Assembly (NCBI GenBank): GCA_009786625.1
Contig: WQRT01000010.1
Location: 15,951 to 28,552, forward strand
Origin: Treponema sp.
Lineage (GTDB): Bacteria; Spirochaetota; Spirochaetia; Treponematales; Breznakiellaceae
DNA: 12,602 bases
Direction of reading: 5' to 3'
In this document: positions 6,232 through 12,602 of the stretch, one piece after another
How the letters are laid out: the number at the start of each line of letters is the position of its first letter
Numbering within the stretch: the stretch's first letter is position 1
Translations under genes and position numbers: made by a program
Notes under the pieces: model-generated
The model's database searches: none
What the model was told of the DNA's origin: nothing
What the model saw: only the letters and a program-made list of their open reading frames with translations

Positions 6232-7002
6232 TTATAATTTTAAACATACATCAAGGGTGAGCCTTAGCGCATACTCTCTTATGTCCGCTCTTTTATTATA
6301 ACTTCTGCTATCCCACTCTTCGCCTGCGAGACTGTCGCCTGAACAGAGAATTTGACCGAACTCGACATTGTTATACTGAGAAGCGGCGATATACGCGGCT
6401 GTTTCCATCTCAACCGTTACGCACCCTTCGCTTTTTCTCTGCGCGATCTTCGCCTGAGTCTCCCTGTAAAAAGCGTCTGTTGTCCAGGTTTTCGCTTTAA
6501 TGAAAGGAATATTATTTTCCGTTAAATGATTTTCGATTACACGCACGATCCGCTCGTTAGCTGCAATTTCTCTTGACGGTTTTACATAATGATACGACGT
6601 GCCTTCGTCCCTGACGGCGGCCGTGGGAATAATCAAATTTCCTACAGCTAGTTCTTTTTGTAAAACTCCGCACATACCGCAGGCGATAAATTTAACGCAG
6701 CCCGCCGCGGTAAGCTCTTCTATTTGACCCGCCGCAAGCGGCGCCCCGACAGCCGCCTGCATCAGTCCTATTTTTTCTCCCTTGTAATCAAGCTCATACA
6801 GAGGATAATTGATTCCTTCTGATAAAAAATTGGTAATCATCCTGTTCGGATATTCGCTGATAATTTTTTTGATAACTTCGGAGAAAAAACCCAGAACGCA
6901 TCTTTGCGGAATACCGTCTACCGGTTGAATTAATTTAGAAGGTCTTATAAACGCGTCTTTGTCTTCGTCAAACTCGAGGATTGGATATTGCTGCGGCTGC
7001 AT
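6232..7002 (-). CDS. Nucleoside phosphorylase (PNP/UDP family, uridine phosphorylase-like)
   Basis: A soluble 256-residue enzyme that would cleave a nucleoside with phosphate to a free base and (deoxy)ribose-1-phosphate. Family blocks visible: AAVGAPLAAGQIEELTAAGCVKFIACGMCGVL (about 83-114; VGAP and the Gly-rich strand of the phosphate/ribose site), IIPTAAVRDEGTSYHY (about 125-139), TWTTDAFYRET (about 172-182), and the ribose-binding VEMETAA (197-203, with E198, M199 and E200). The length fits the family. Substrate (uridine, purine nucleoside or another) cannot be decided by eye. The ATG at 7002 has GGAG 6 nt upstream. The gene is followed after 14 nt by the voltage-sensor HD-GYP gene, so the two are likely co-transcribed. 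Stand-alone enzymes of this family serve salvage; no fused signalling or defence domain is present. Confidence 0.88.
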   Translation of the reverse strand: MQPQQYPILEFDEDKDAFIRPSKLIQPVDGIPQRCVLGFFSEVIKKIISEYPNRMITNFLSEGINYPLYELDYKGEKIGLMQAAVGAPLAAGQIEELTAAGCVKFIACGMCGVLQKELAVGNLIIPTAAVRDEGTSYHYVKPSREIAANERIVRVIENHLTENNIPFIKAKTWTTDAFYRETQAKIAQRKSEGCVTVEMETAAYIAASQYNNVEFGQILCSGDSLAGEEWDSRSYNKRADIREYALRLTLDVCLKL

Positions 7003-7077
7003 GAGAGCTCCTTTTGCGTTAAATTGTTTGTAATGATATTAGCTGATAAGGTGACGGTTTAATTAACATTTTTGATC

Positions 7078-7106
7078 ATTTTAGAAGATTGGACAAGGTT
7101 CGTAAA
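7078..7106 (-). promoter_or_regulatory. Possible promoter of the phosphorylase / HD-GYP unit
   Basis: TTTACG (7106-7101), a 17-nt spacer and TAAAAT (7083-7078), four of six and five of six consensus matches at ideal spacing, lie in the 108-bp gap after the macro-domain gene and would start transcription near 7071. It is the best candidate I can find there but is not strong. Confidence 0.3.
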
Positions 7107-7115
7107 CGCTTTACG
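7101..7115. repeat. Short perfect hairpin over the macro-gene stop codon
   Basis: CGTAAA-CGC-TTTACG is a 6-bp perfect inverted repeat with a 3-nt loop that includes the TAA of the macro-domain gene (7113-7111). No U-run follows on the minus strand, so it is not a standard intrinsic terminator. It overlaps the candidate -35 box of the next unit. It may be chance. Confidence 0.3.
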
Positions 7116-7638
7116 GCTTTTCTATCCTTGATTGATACAACGAATAATTTTCTTTATCAAAACATACAAAAACGATTTTTTTTATACCAGGCGTTTCTTT
7201 TAACGTCTCTCTTACAGTATTAACTGCGACATCCGCGGCTTTTTCCTTAGGATAGCCATACACACCCGTGCTGATATTCGGGAAGGCTATACTTTCAATT
7301 CCATTTTCCTGCGCAAGAAGCAAACTCTTTCTGTAACATGAAGCGAGTAACTCCGCCTCACCTTTTGTACCGCCGCGCCAAACAGGACCAACAGTATGTA
7401 TCACATATTTCGCAGGGAGTTTTCCCGCTCCTGTGATTACAGCGTCACCTGTCGGACACGGCTCGCCCGGCCGGCGGCTCTGTGCGATTTTTATACATTC
7501 ATCGAGCAGCTCAGATCCCGCAGCCGCGTGTATCGCATCGTCAACGCCTCCGCCGCCCATGAGGCTTGAATTTGCGGCGTTTACTATTGCGTCAACGGGT
7601 TGGGTGGTGATGTCGGCGAGGAGGAGTTGGAGGTGCAT
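7111..7638 (-). CDS. Macro-domain ADP-ribose / O-acetyl-ADP-ribose hydrolase (MacroD/YmdB type)
   Basis: A single macro domain of 175 residues fills the protein. MacroD-type motifs are all present: the adenine-site ADIT (D9), the distal-ribose loop [22 protein letters not shown] (N20-A-A-N23, G28-G31, D33), [22 protein letters not shown], and the diphosphate loop [12 protein letters not shown] (119-130). MacroD enzymes remove mono-ADP-ribose from acidic residues and deacetylate O-acetyl-ADP-ribose. The start at 7638 is 4 nt after the GIY-YIG gene stop with only a weak GGGG upstream, so translation is probably coupled. Position in a probable defence island makes a link to NAD/ADP-ribose signalling possible, but no ADP-ribosyltransferase partner is seen here; general housekeeping is equally possible. 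Confidence 0.9.
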   Translation of the reverse strand: MHLQLLLADITTQPVDAIVNAANSSLMGGGGVDDAIHAAAGSELLDECIKIAQSRRPGEPCPTGDAVITGAGKLPAKYVIHTVGPVWRGGTKGEAELLASCYRKSLLLAQENGIESIAFPNISTGVYGYPKEKAADVAVNTVRETLKETPGIKKIVFVCFDKENYSLYQSRIEKP

Positions 7639-7642
7639 TTAT

Positions 7643-8278
7643 TTACCCCACAAAAGTATAAGTCTCATTGTAATAAGCATTAAGCGATTTGCCTTCATAA
7701 CTCCAATACCTTGTAGGTTGTATATTATAATCTATATCAAGAATTTCTCTTGTAACCTGAGTTAAAGATTTTTCTTCATCGCTGTCCGCAGTTTTTACTT
7801 TTCTATCAGAGGACACAAACACTTCCGCTGATGTATCTCCGTAAGTAAAAACCAGTTTAGCGCCTATAGGCACACCCATCTCGGCAAAATTTAACGGCGG
7901 TCGTCTTTTTTTGTAATTTTCAGAGGCCTCTTTTTCTGCTGTGGAGACAGATTTATTTATTTCCGCCGTTATCGCAGGAGTAACATCCTTTTTTGCAAAT
8001 AGCCGCAATATTGCAATTGCCTGATCCGGATCAATTTCAAAAAACTCCCTTCTAGGATTTACTCTATTGGGATAAAACGCTTTATGCAGAGCGTTTTCCA
8101 CCACTTTGCAATCATCTACTTCGCAGGCAAAAAGACATTCAAATGGTAATGGAACACCTGTGGTGTTTAGTTCGTTCATACGGCTTGTTATCTCGTTTGT
8201 TGTTTGACCGATTTTAACCAATCCAGGCATTGCGGGATTGGTTAGAATGTATACGAGACCTTTTTGTGGGTTGGACAT
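7643..8278 (-). CDS. GIY-YIG nuclease-like protein (T5orf172/MUG113 type) with RAMA-like C-terminus
   Basis: 211 residues. The N-terminal part (about 7-95) matches the T5orf172/MUG113 branch of the GIY-YIG superfamily: GLVYILTNPAMPGLVKIGQT (the VYI and KIG strands standing for GIY and YIG), R33 in TSRMNELN, and E61 in VVENALHKAF, the usual Arg and Glu of the active site. A charged linker (about 105-126) follows. The C-terminal part (about 127-206) reads LNFAEMGVPIGAKLVFTYG, then SLTQVTREIL, then QPTRYWSYEGKSL. This has the layout of the RAMA-like module found beside methylases and modification-linked nucleases; that assignment is from pattern memory. DNA binding or nicking, perhaps modification-dependent, is inferred. 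The ATG at 8278 has AGGAG (8292-8288) 9 nt upstream. It is 25 nt downstream of the PIN gene stop and 4 nt upstream of the macro gene. Confidence 0.78.
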   Translation of the reverse strand: MSNPQKGLVYILTNPAMPGLVKIGQTTNEITSRMNELNTTGVPLPFECLFACEVDDCKVVENALHKAFYPNRVNPRREFFEIDPDQAIAILRLFAKKDVTPAITAEINKSVSTAEKEASENYKKRRPPLNFAEMGVPIGAKLVFTYGDTSAEVFVSSDRKVKTADSDEEKSLTQVTREILDIDYNIQPTRYWSYEGKSLNAYYNETYTFVG

Positions 8279-8279
8279 G

Positions 8280-8291
8280 GGAGGACTCTCC
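8280..8291 (-). promoter_or_regulatory. Hairpin that can hide the GIY-YIG gene ribosome binding site
   Basis: On the minus strand, GGAG-AGTC-CTCC pairs the Shine-Dalgarno of the GIY-YIG gene with bases directly before its ATG. A four-bp GC-rich stem is modest, but it could lower initiation until the upstream PIN gene is translated. It may be chance. Confidence 0.3.
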
Positions 8292-8303
8292 TTTTAATAA
8301 GAA

Positions 8304-10280
8304 CTAGTTATTTTTAATTTTATTCCATGTTTCATTGACTATTTCTTCTATTTTTATCTCAAGTTTTTTCTTTTCCTTAAAATAATTGGGCAACCAAAAT
8401 ATTTTATATGATATTGATCCTGTCAAAATATTTGCAAAAATAGAAATTATCAACGAGATAATTATATTTTCTTCTTTAAATAAAACAAAATTCAAAAGAG
8501 AGAATAATATGACTAATAAAATAATTATTTGTATGGATTTTTTCCAAACATAAGTCCTCCTAAATTTTTCTAAATATTTTTCTAATAATTCTTTTCTTTT
8601 TGATGTTTTATAATTATTTTCAATATTTTCATTTTGATTTAATAATATATTTTCTCTCTCTTTTGTATTTGAAAGTTCATTTTTTATTATTTCCAATTCG
8701 TCTTTTATTCTAATTTTATATGATTGTATACTTCTCTGAATATTTAATGCTATTTTATTATCTGTTTCACCTTTGAACCTTTCATTATTAATTTCTTTTG
8801 CTAAATTAATAATTACATCATTTGGCAATTGTGAAATTCCTGCTTCAATTTCACTCATACGGGTCAAATCTTCAATTTGAAAAGTATCTGTCAATGGAAT
8901 AACATCATTCTTAACAAATTGAGCAAATATAGGACTAAAGTTTTCTGAATTTATATCAATACCCCCTTCATTTATACATAATATATTAATGAGTGTACTC
9001 AGGTTAATTGCGATTGGGAGTTCACCAATTTTTGCATGTTTAATTGAATATGAATGCACTGTACCATCTCTAGTCAGAATCCATGCTTGAGATGTATTTT
9101 TAATATATTTTAACCCACTTATTAATCCAGCATCATGATTTAAACTATTTTCTCTTTTCGAGCGTTTATGAAAACGGATAAATATTTCATTCATTTCAGA
9201 CTGTAGTTTTTTTGTAAATATTTCTTTTTCAATATATTCACATAATTCATTATTATCATATTCTTTAATTGACAATTCTTTATAAACAACATCAGGTATC
9301 TCTCTTAAAGAAGTATAAAAATTTGATAAACTCTCATCATCATAGCAATTTCTGAACAATAATGTTTGTAAGAATACGTCATCAGATTTTGATAATATAT
9401 CATTATCATATTCTTTAATTATATTATTTATCTGCTCAATTTTTGCATTTATAACTCTAATATATTCATCTTTAGTTATTCTAAAATATATTGGTTCTAT
9501 TTCTAATAAAATAAATATTTCTTCTAATGCCTTATACGCGTCGCTATATTTATCCTTCTCTAAATTAAGGCATAATAAAATATTAGTATCAAGTATAACT
9601 TTAGTATTCTTTAATAATTCTTTAACAGATGTATCGGCAAATATATTAGCAGATACAAGCTTTGCCGCAAATAATGAATTGGCATAATCTAACATTAATA
9701 TGCCATTTTCATAATCATTATTTAATAAAAATGAAATATATTGAGAATAAAACCAATCAGCTATATCACTTTTAATTTTATATTTATCAAATATTGTTTT
9801 TTGAATAGATTTTTTAAAGACATCAATGTATGTACGTTTAACTTTTGATCTTCCAATAAAATCTTCTATCCATTCATTGTTATATTTACTAAAAAATGCA
9901 ATATTAATATCATCAAACAAAACTGCTAATAATTTTTTATCCAAATCAGAATTATTAAAATATTTCTCTACTGCTCTATTAAACCTAACATTTCTAGAAT
10001 TAGTAAAATCGTCTATTATTTTTCTATATACATCAGAAAGTGAATAATTGTTACCAGATTTTAATATTTTTCCATTATTAGCAAGTTCTTTTAATACATC
10101 TTCTATACGCTTTTTATCAATTTTATGTTTTACAATACCAAAAATTTTTTCAAGAATACCAATGCTATCTAAACTTTCTTGATAAAGTATCTTAATAATA
10201 ATTTGAGCTAGGGCATTAATAAATAATGGTCTATTTGCTAAATCTTGCCTAATAAAAGTTGTAATAATTGAATCTCTCAT
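8304..10280 (-). CDS. Large membrane-anchored PIN-domain protein of unknown function
   Basis: 658 residues. I recognise no named family. Residues about 37-85 resemble a winged helix (LKELANNGKILKSGNNYSLSDV). From about 226 there is a PIN-type ribonuclease core with the expected acidic residues: D231 in KVILDTNILL, E272 in TKDEYIRV, D383 in NHDAGLISGL and D405 in AWILTRDGTVHS. A Lys/Glu-rich coiled coil lies at about 515-575. Two membrane helices follow (about 583-600 and 605-627), then a short charged tail, so the nuclease would face the cytoplasm. Base composition is extremely A+T-rich compared with the genes on both sides, and coding for Asn, Ile and Lys is inflated accordingly: a sign of transfer. 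The ATG at 10280 has GGGTGG 6 nt upstream and its own consensus promoter. Co-transcription with the GIY-YIG gene 25 nt downstream is likely. An RNA-cleaving defence effector is a reasonable guess, not shown. Confidence 0.8.
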   Translation of the reverse strand: MRDSIITTFIRQDLANRPLFINALAQIIIKILYQESLDSIGILEKIFGIVKHKIDKKRIEDVLKELANNGKILKSGNNYSLSDVYRKIIDDFTNSRNVRFNRAVEKYFNNSDLDKKLLAVLFDDINIAFFSKYNNEWIEDFIGRSKVKRTYIDVFKKSIQKTIFDKYKIKSDIADWFYSQYISFLLNNDYENGILMLDYANSLFAAKLVSANIFADTSVKELLKNTKVILDTNILLCLNLEKDKYSDAYKALEEIFILLEIEPIYFRITKDEYIRVINAKIEQINNIIKEYDNDILSKSDDVFLQTLLFRNCYDDESLSNFYTSLREIPDVVYKELSIKEYDNNELCEYIEKEIFTKKLQSEMNEIFIRFHKRSKRENSLNHDAGLISGLKYIKNTSQAWILTRDGTVHSYSIKHAKIGELPIAINLSTLINILCINEGGIDINSENFSPIFAQFVKNDVIPLTDTFQIEDLTRMSEIEAGISQLPNDVIINLAKEINNERFKGETDNKIALNIQRSIQSYKIRIKDELEIIKNELSNTKERENILLNQNENIENNYKTSKRKELLEKYLEKFRRTYVWKKSIQIIILLVILFSLLNFVLFKEENIIISLIISIFANILTGSISYKIFWLPNYFKEKKKLEIKIEEIVNETWNKIKNN

Positions 10281-10313
10281 TAATTACCACCCAAAAATAA
10301 AAATATTATAGTA

Positions 10314-10342
10314 ATTATATAATTTATTAATTATATTGTCAA
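10314..10342 (-). promoter_or_regulatory. Perfect consensus sigma70 promoter of the PIN gene
   Basis: TTGACA (10342-10337), a 17-nt spacer and TATAAT (10319-10314): all twelve consensus positions match. Transcription should begin near 10307, leaving a leader of about 27 nt. A second TATAAT-like box (10310-10305) follows. The -35 begins 5 nt after the stop codon of the methyltransferase-like remnant, so the accessory PIN unit carries its own strong, apparently constitutive promoter. Confidence 0.75.
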
Positions 10343-10347
10343 ATCCC

Positions 10348-10527
10348 TCACCCCTTCCCCCTCTTCTTCCCCTCCACAAACAACTCCCCAGACAATTTTA
10401 GATACAATTCAAATAAAAACGTAAAACGCTGACCGTCATCGTCAAAAGAGCGACCAAAAGCAGCTTTCACAGTCTTATCAAGTTTTTGATAGACTTTTAG
10501 CAGTACTAACACAACAGCATAGCTTGA
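10348..10527 (-). pseudogene. C-terminal remnant resembling an MmeI-like (type IIG/IIL) DNA methyltransferase-restriction protein
   Basis: The frame is open from after a TAA at 10530-10528 to the TGA at 10350-10348; a GTG at 10512 is the only plausible start and has no ribosome binding site. The peptide contains LLKVYQKLDKTVKAAFGRSF, then QRFTFLFELYLKLSGELF, then a Lys/Gly-rich tail. From memory this matches the end of MmeI-like proteins, where 'ELLKAHxKLDxAVDxAYG...ERVAFLFELYxxL' precedes the C-terminus. Nothing of the preceding target-recognition or methyltransferase domains is found between it and the Res gene, so it is a 3' scar of a lost or replaced restriction gene. Positions 10528-10599 between it and the Res stop show no gene. 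The assignment rests on pattern recall and needs a profile search. Confidence 0.5.
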
Positions 10528-10599
10528 TTATTAATGAGTATAATACATTATCTCTTATTTGATTACTTAATTTCAGATAAAAACTAGAATGTGTCTTTT

Positions 10600-12602
10600 C
10601 TACTCCTCCTCCAGCCACCACTTATCTGTTTTATCTGTAATCTGCCGATAGCTGACCCCTAAAGTCTTAAAATGCTTTATAGCGCATTGGATTTTTCGCC
10701 ACTCATTTGGGAAGCGAAGCTTATCATGGTCTTCAGTGCCTTTTGTTTCTCGTACTAAATGAAGCGTTTTCTTTTCTTCATTATCAATACGGACAATGCC
10801 CCAATCAGGATTGTAATTCAGAATTACTTTGGGAATTTTAATTTTAAAGTTTGGCGGGAACTTAAAATAACAGCGTATATTTCCGTTGTTATCATCCACT
10901 CTTAAGCGGTCATTAATAAAATTTTCTTCAATTTCGGAGTCTATCTGTATTAAATCATATAAACTATGAGCAGAACCATTAACGAGTTCTTTTTGCGCAA
11001 AAGATTTTTCGCGGGGAAAATATTCTTCCATCATCGTTAATTTATGTTCGTCATCACCTTCCATAAGGTGATATACGATATTTTCCGCTACAAGGTCAGC
11101 AAGAACGTCTTTTATTACTCCAATAAAAATCGCCGAGAAACCTTCCGGATTATAGAAAATACGTTTTTTCTTTTCAAGTGCGATACCTTCAAAAATAGCG
11201 GCAAGTGTAGGACAAGTAAGGTTTGTCGTTCTTGCTGCCCTGTCAATCAAATTAAAAACAGGATATGTTTTTTGTTCTTGATTTATGGTATCTCTTTCCG
11301 AGGCAATTGTCTTTTCATTGTTAAAAACAAGAGGAGTATTTTTATTAATTTCCTGCCCATTACCAAAATAGACAATTTGTTTATTTAAGTCCATTTCAGT
11401 TATTTTAAAACCTTTTAAGTTAATATCATTACAGGTTTTAATAAAATTCCAGCCTTTAGGGTAATCTTTCCTAAAATATTGATTATGCCGATTGCGTGTA
11501 TCGGTAATTGTTAGTAAAATCGTGGCTCCATTGTTTGTGACCTCTTTTAATTCAAAAGTATAATTGGTTATAACAAATTCACCTTTTGTAAGGATGATTT
11601 TTGGTTCAGGAATAATATTCTCTTTTTTATTAAACGCTTCTATCGAACGTGATATAAGTACCTTTGAATCCAGTATAATTTCGTAATCTGTCTTTCTGGA
11701 AATGCTTTTCCAAAAATCTGTGAAATAATCGCTGTTGTAAATATTATTGTTGCGTTTCGCATTACCCTTCCTTGCGTCTGTTGGATCAGGAGGTAGGATA
11801 TCACCGCTTTCCTTGTATTCATTTTGGAGTGCGTCAACATAAGCGGAGAAATCTTCTGGACAGACAACAGTTAGTATATTTACATCATCACCAAAAACAC
11901 GTTCTCCTTCCTGATTGACGCAGATACGCAAGCCACGCCCAAGTTCCTGACGGCGTGTATTCATTTGGTTAGCGGTCTCATAACGAGGCTCTTTTAACAG
12001 ACAAATTGTAAATACATTTGGATTATCCCAGCCTTCACGCAAAGCAGAATGAGCAAAAATAAAAGATATTTTAGAATCAAGAATGAGAAGTTCCTGTTTA
12101 TCTTTAATAATTTGTCGATAAGCTTCTTTTTCAAGTTTGCGACTTTCTTCTGAATTGCCAATTTCATCCAAGTACTGGACTTCACCTGTCTTGGAATCCT
12201 TCTTTTGAGCAAAATAGCCATTGTGTACTTCGCTGGCTTTAAATTTACAGAAATATTCATCTTTCTTACTTAATTTTTTAAAAGCTTCTTCAAAGAGTTC
12301 CCTAATAAAAGGTTTGTTTCCTTTGTAGTTAGCTACATGATCAATAAAGAAAAGAGAAATGACTTTGATACCACGGTCTCTTAATGTTTTCTGTCGTTCA
12401 AAATGAAATTTAATTGTTTCTTCTATCTGGGTTCTATAAATATCCTTTTTTGTGATGTCCGCTTCTATACTGTTTTCCATATTGAGTATCTCTTGATTGG
12501 CAAACTCTATAAAACCGCCATTAGTGTCTCGTGTTATATCACCAACGACAAGACCAGTAAAATCAGGATTTTTACTTTTAGCATAAATATCATCACCTTT
12601 TT
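10600..12602 (-). CDS. Type III restriction enzyme, Res subunit (C-terminal part; 5' end outside window)
   Basis: The ATP-dependent translocase/endonuclease of a type III restriction-modification system, about 667 residues visible. The frame runs without a stop to the window edge: 40 further codons precede the Met at 12480 and encode ...VGDITRDTNGGFIEFANQEILN, so that Met is internal. Superfamily 2 helicase motifs in order: FFIDHVANYK (motif IV region, about 12360-12325), SALREGWDNPNVFTICLL (motif V, about 12045-11996) and QELGRGLRICVN (motif VI, about 11950-11914). The C-terminus holds the PD-(D/E)xK nuclease: NPDWGIV, then LHLVRETKG, giving D, E and K of the active site (about 10805-10738). 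No helicase motifs I-III are visible because they lie beyond the edge, and the partner Mod methyltransferase, usually just upstream, is not in the window. No frameshift is seen in the visible part. Confidence 0.92.
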   Translation of the reverse strand, partial: KGDDIYAKSKNPDFTGLVVGDITRDTNGGFIEFANQEILNMENSIEADITKKDIYRTQIEETIKFHFERQKTLRDRGIKVISLFFIDHVANYKGNKPFIRELFEEAFKKLSKKDEYFCKFKASEVHNGYFAQKKDSKTGEVQYLDEIGNSEESRKLEKEAYRQIIKDKQELLILDSKISFIFAHSALREGWDNPNVFTICLLKEPRYETANQMNTRRQELGRGLRICVNQEGERVFGDDVNILTVVCPEDFSAYVDALQNEYKESGDILPPDPTDARKGNAKRNNNIYNSDYFTDFWKSISRKTDYEIILDSKVLISRSIEAFNKKENIIPEPKIILTKGEFVITNYTFELKEVTNNGATILLTITDTRNRHNQYFRKDYPKGWNFIKTCNDINLKGFKITEMDLNKQIVYFGNGQEINKNTPLVFNNEKTIASERDTINQEQKTYPVFNLIDRAARTTNLTCPTLAAIFEGIALEKKKRIFYNPEGFSAIFIGVIKDVLADLVAENIVYHLMEGDDEHKLTMMEEYFPREKSFAQKELVNGSAHSLYDLIQIDSEIEENFINDRLRVDDNNGNIRCYFKFPPNFKIKIPKVILNYNPDWGIVRIDNEEKKTLHLVRETKGTEDHDKLRFPNEWRKIQCAIKHFKTLGVSYRQITDKTDKWWLEEE

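Noticed and set aside
9252..9420. Exact 19-bp direct repeat (9252-9270 and 9402-9420) inside the PIN gene
   Set aside because: The copies are in the same reading frame, 150 bp apart, and encode the same short IKEYDN segment in very A+T-rich DNA. Likely coincidence or minor coding similarity, not a mobile-element repeat.
7003..10600. CRISPR array, tRNA or rRNA gene, insertion sequence, or DarT/DarG-type toxin pair
   Set aside because: No regularly spaced repeats, no cloverleaf or rRNA-like sequence, no transposase motifs, and no ADP-ribosyltransferase gene beside the macro-domain gene were seen.
11044..11388. 114-codon plus-strand open frame opposite the Res gene
   Set aside because: It lies wholly antisense to conserved Res coding sequence and has no family-like motifs or ribosome binding site. 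The same holds for the other plus-strand open frames across the window.
12478..12480. Met at 12480 as the start of the Res gene
   Set aside because: The same frame is open for 40 more codons to the window edge with Res-like residues (DITRDTNGGFIEFANQ), and no ribosome binding site precedes this ATG.

Overview
All supported genes lie on the minus strand, so transcription runs from high to low coordinates. Two chromosomal styles meet in the window. Positions 1-7640 are of moderate G+C and tightly packed. About 8280-10345 is strikingly A+T-rich, roughly a quarter G+C by eye. The distal part (10600-12602) is intermediate. The organism is a bacterium. A spirochaete such as a Treponema relative is possible from the gene repertoire and the relaxed lipobox (LLPGC), but this is a weak inference.

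Region A (1-5011) is a complete high-affinity branched-chain amino acid (LIV/HAAT) ABC importer, in transcription order livK-livH-livM-livG-livF, followed by a CBS-domain gene cut by the window edge. The junctions are typical of one operon: ATGA overlaps at livH/livM and livM/livG, a short overlap at livG/livF, and a 3-nt gap before the CBS gene. Upstream of livK is a strong sigma70 promoter (TTGACA-17-TATATT) and a leader of about 115 nt. The leader encodes a previously unmarked 12-residue peptide, MHKGVCLSVVVA (4 Val, 1 Leu), whose codons 3-6 form one arm of a 10-bp hairpin ending in a U-run just before the livK ribosome binding site. This looks like a ribosome-dependent attenuator sensing charged Val/Leu tRNA.

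Region B (5120-7002) is a probable two-gene unit: a nucleoside phosphorylase, then a protein in which a Kv-type voltage-sensor domain (S1-S4, with basic residues at every third position in S4) is joined directly to an intact HD-GYP cyclic-di-GMP phosphodiesterase domain, with no ion pore. This would couple membrane potential to second-messenger turnover, in the manner of voltage-sensing phosphatases. It is the most striking protein in the window.

Region C (7111-12602) looks like an accessory or defence island. In transcription order it holds the C-terminal two-thirds or so of a type III restriction (Res) subunit running off the right edge, a decayed fragment resembling the C-terminus of an MmeI-like restriction-methyltransferase, a membrane-anchored PIN-domain protein with its own perfect consensus promoter, a GIY-YIG (T5orf172/MUG113-type) protein with a RAMA-like C-terminus, and a MacroD-type ADP-ribose hydrolase. 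The last three are closely spaced and probably co-transcribed.
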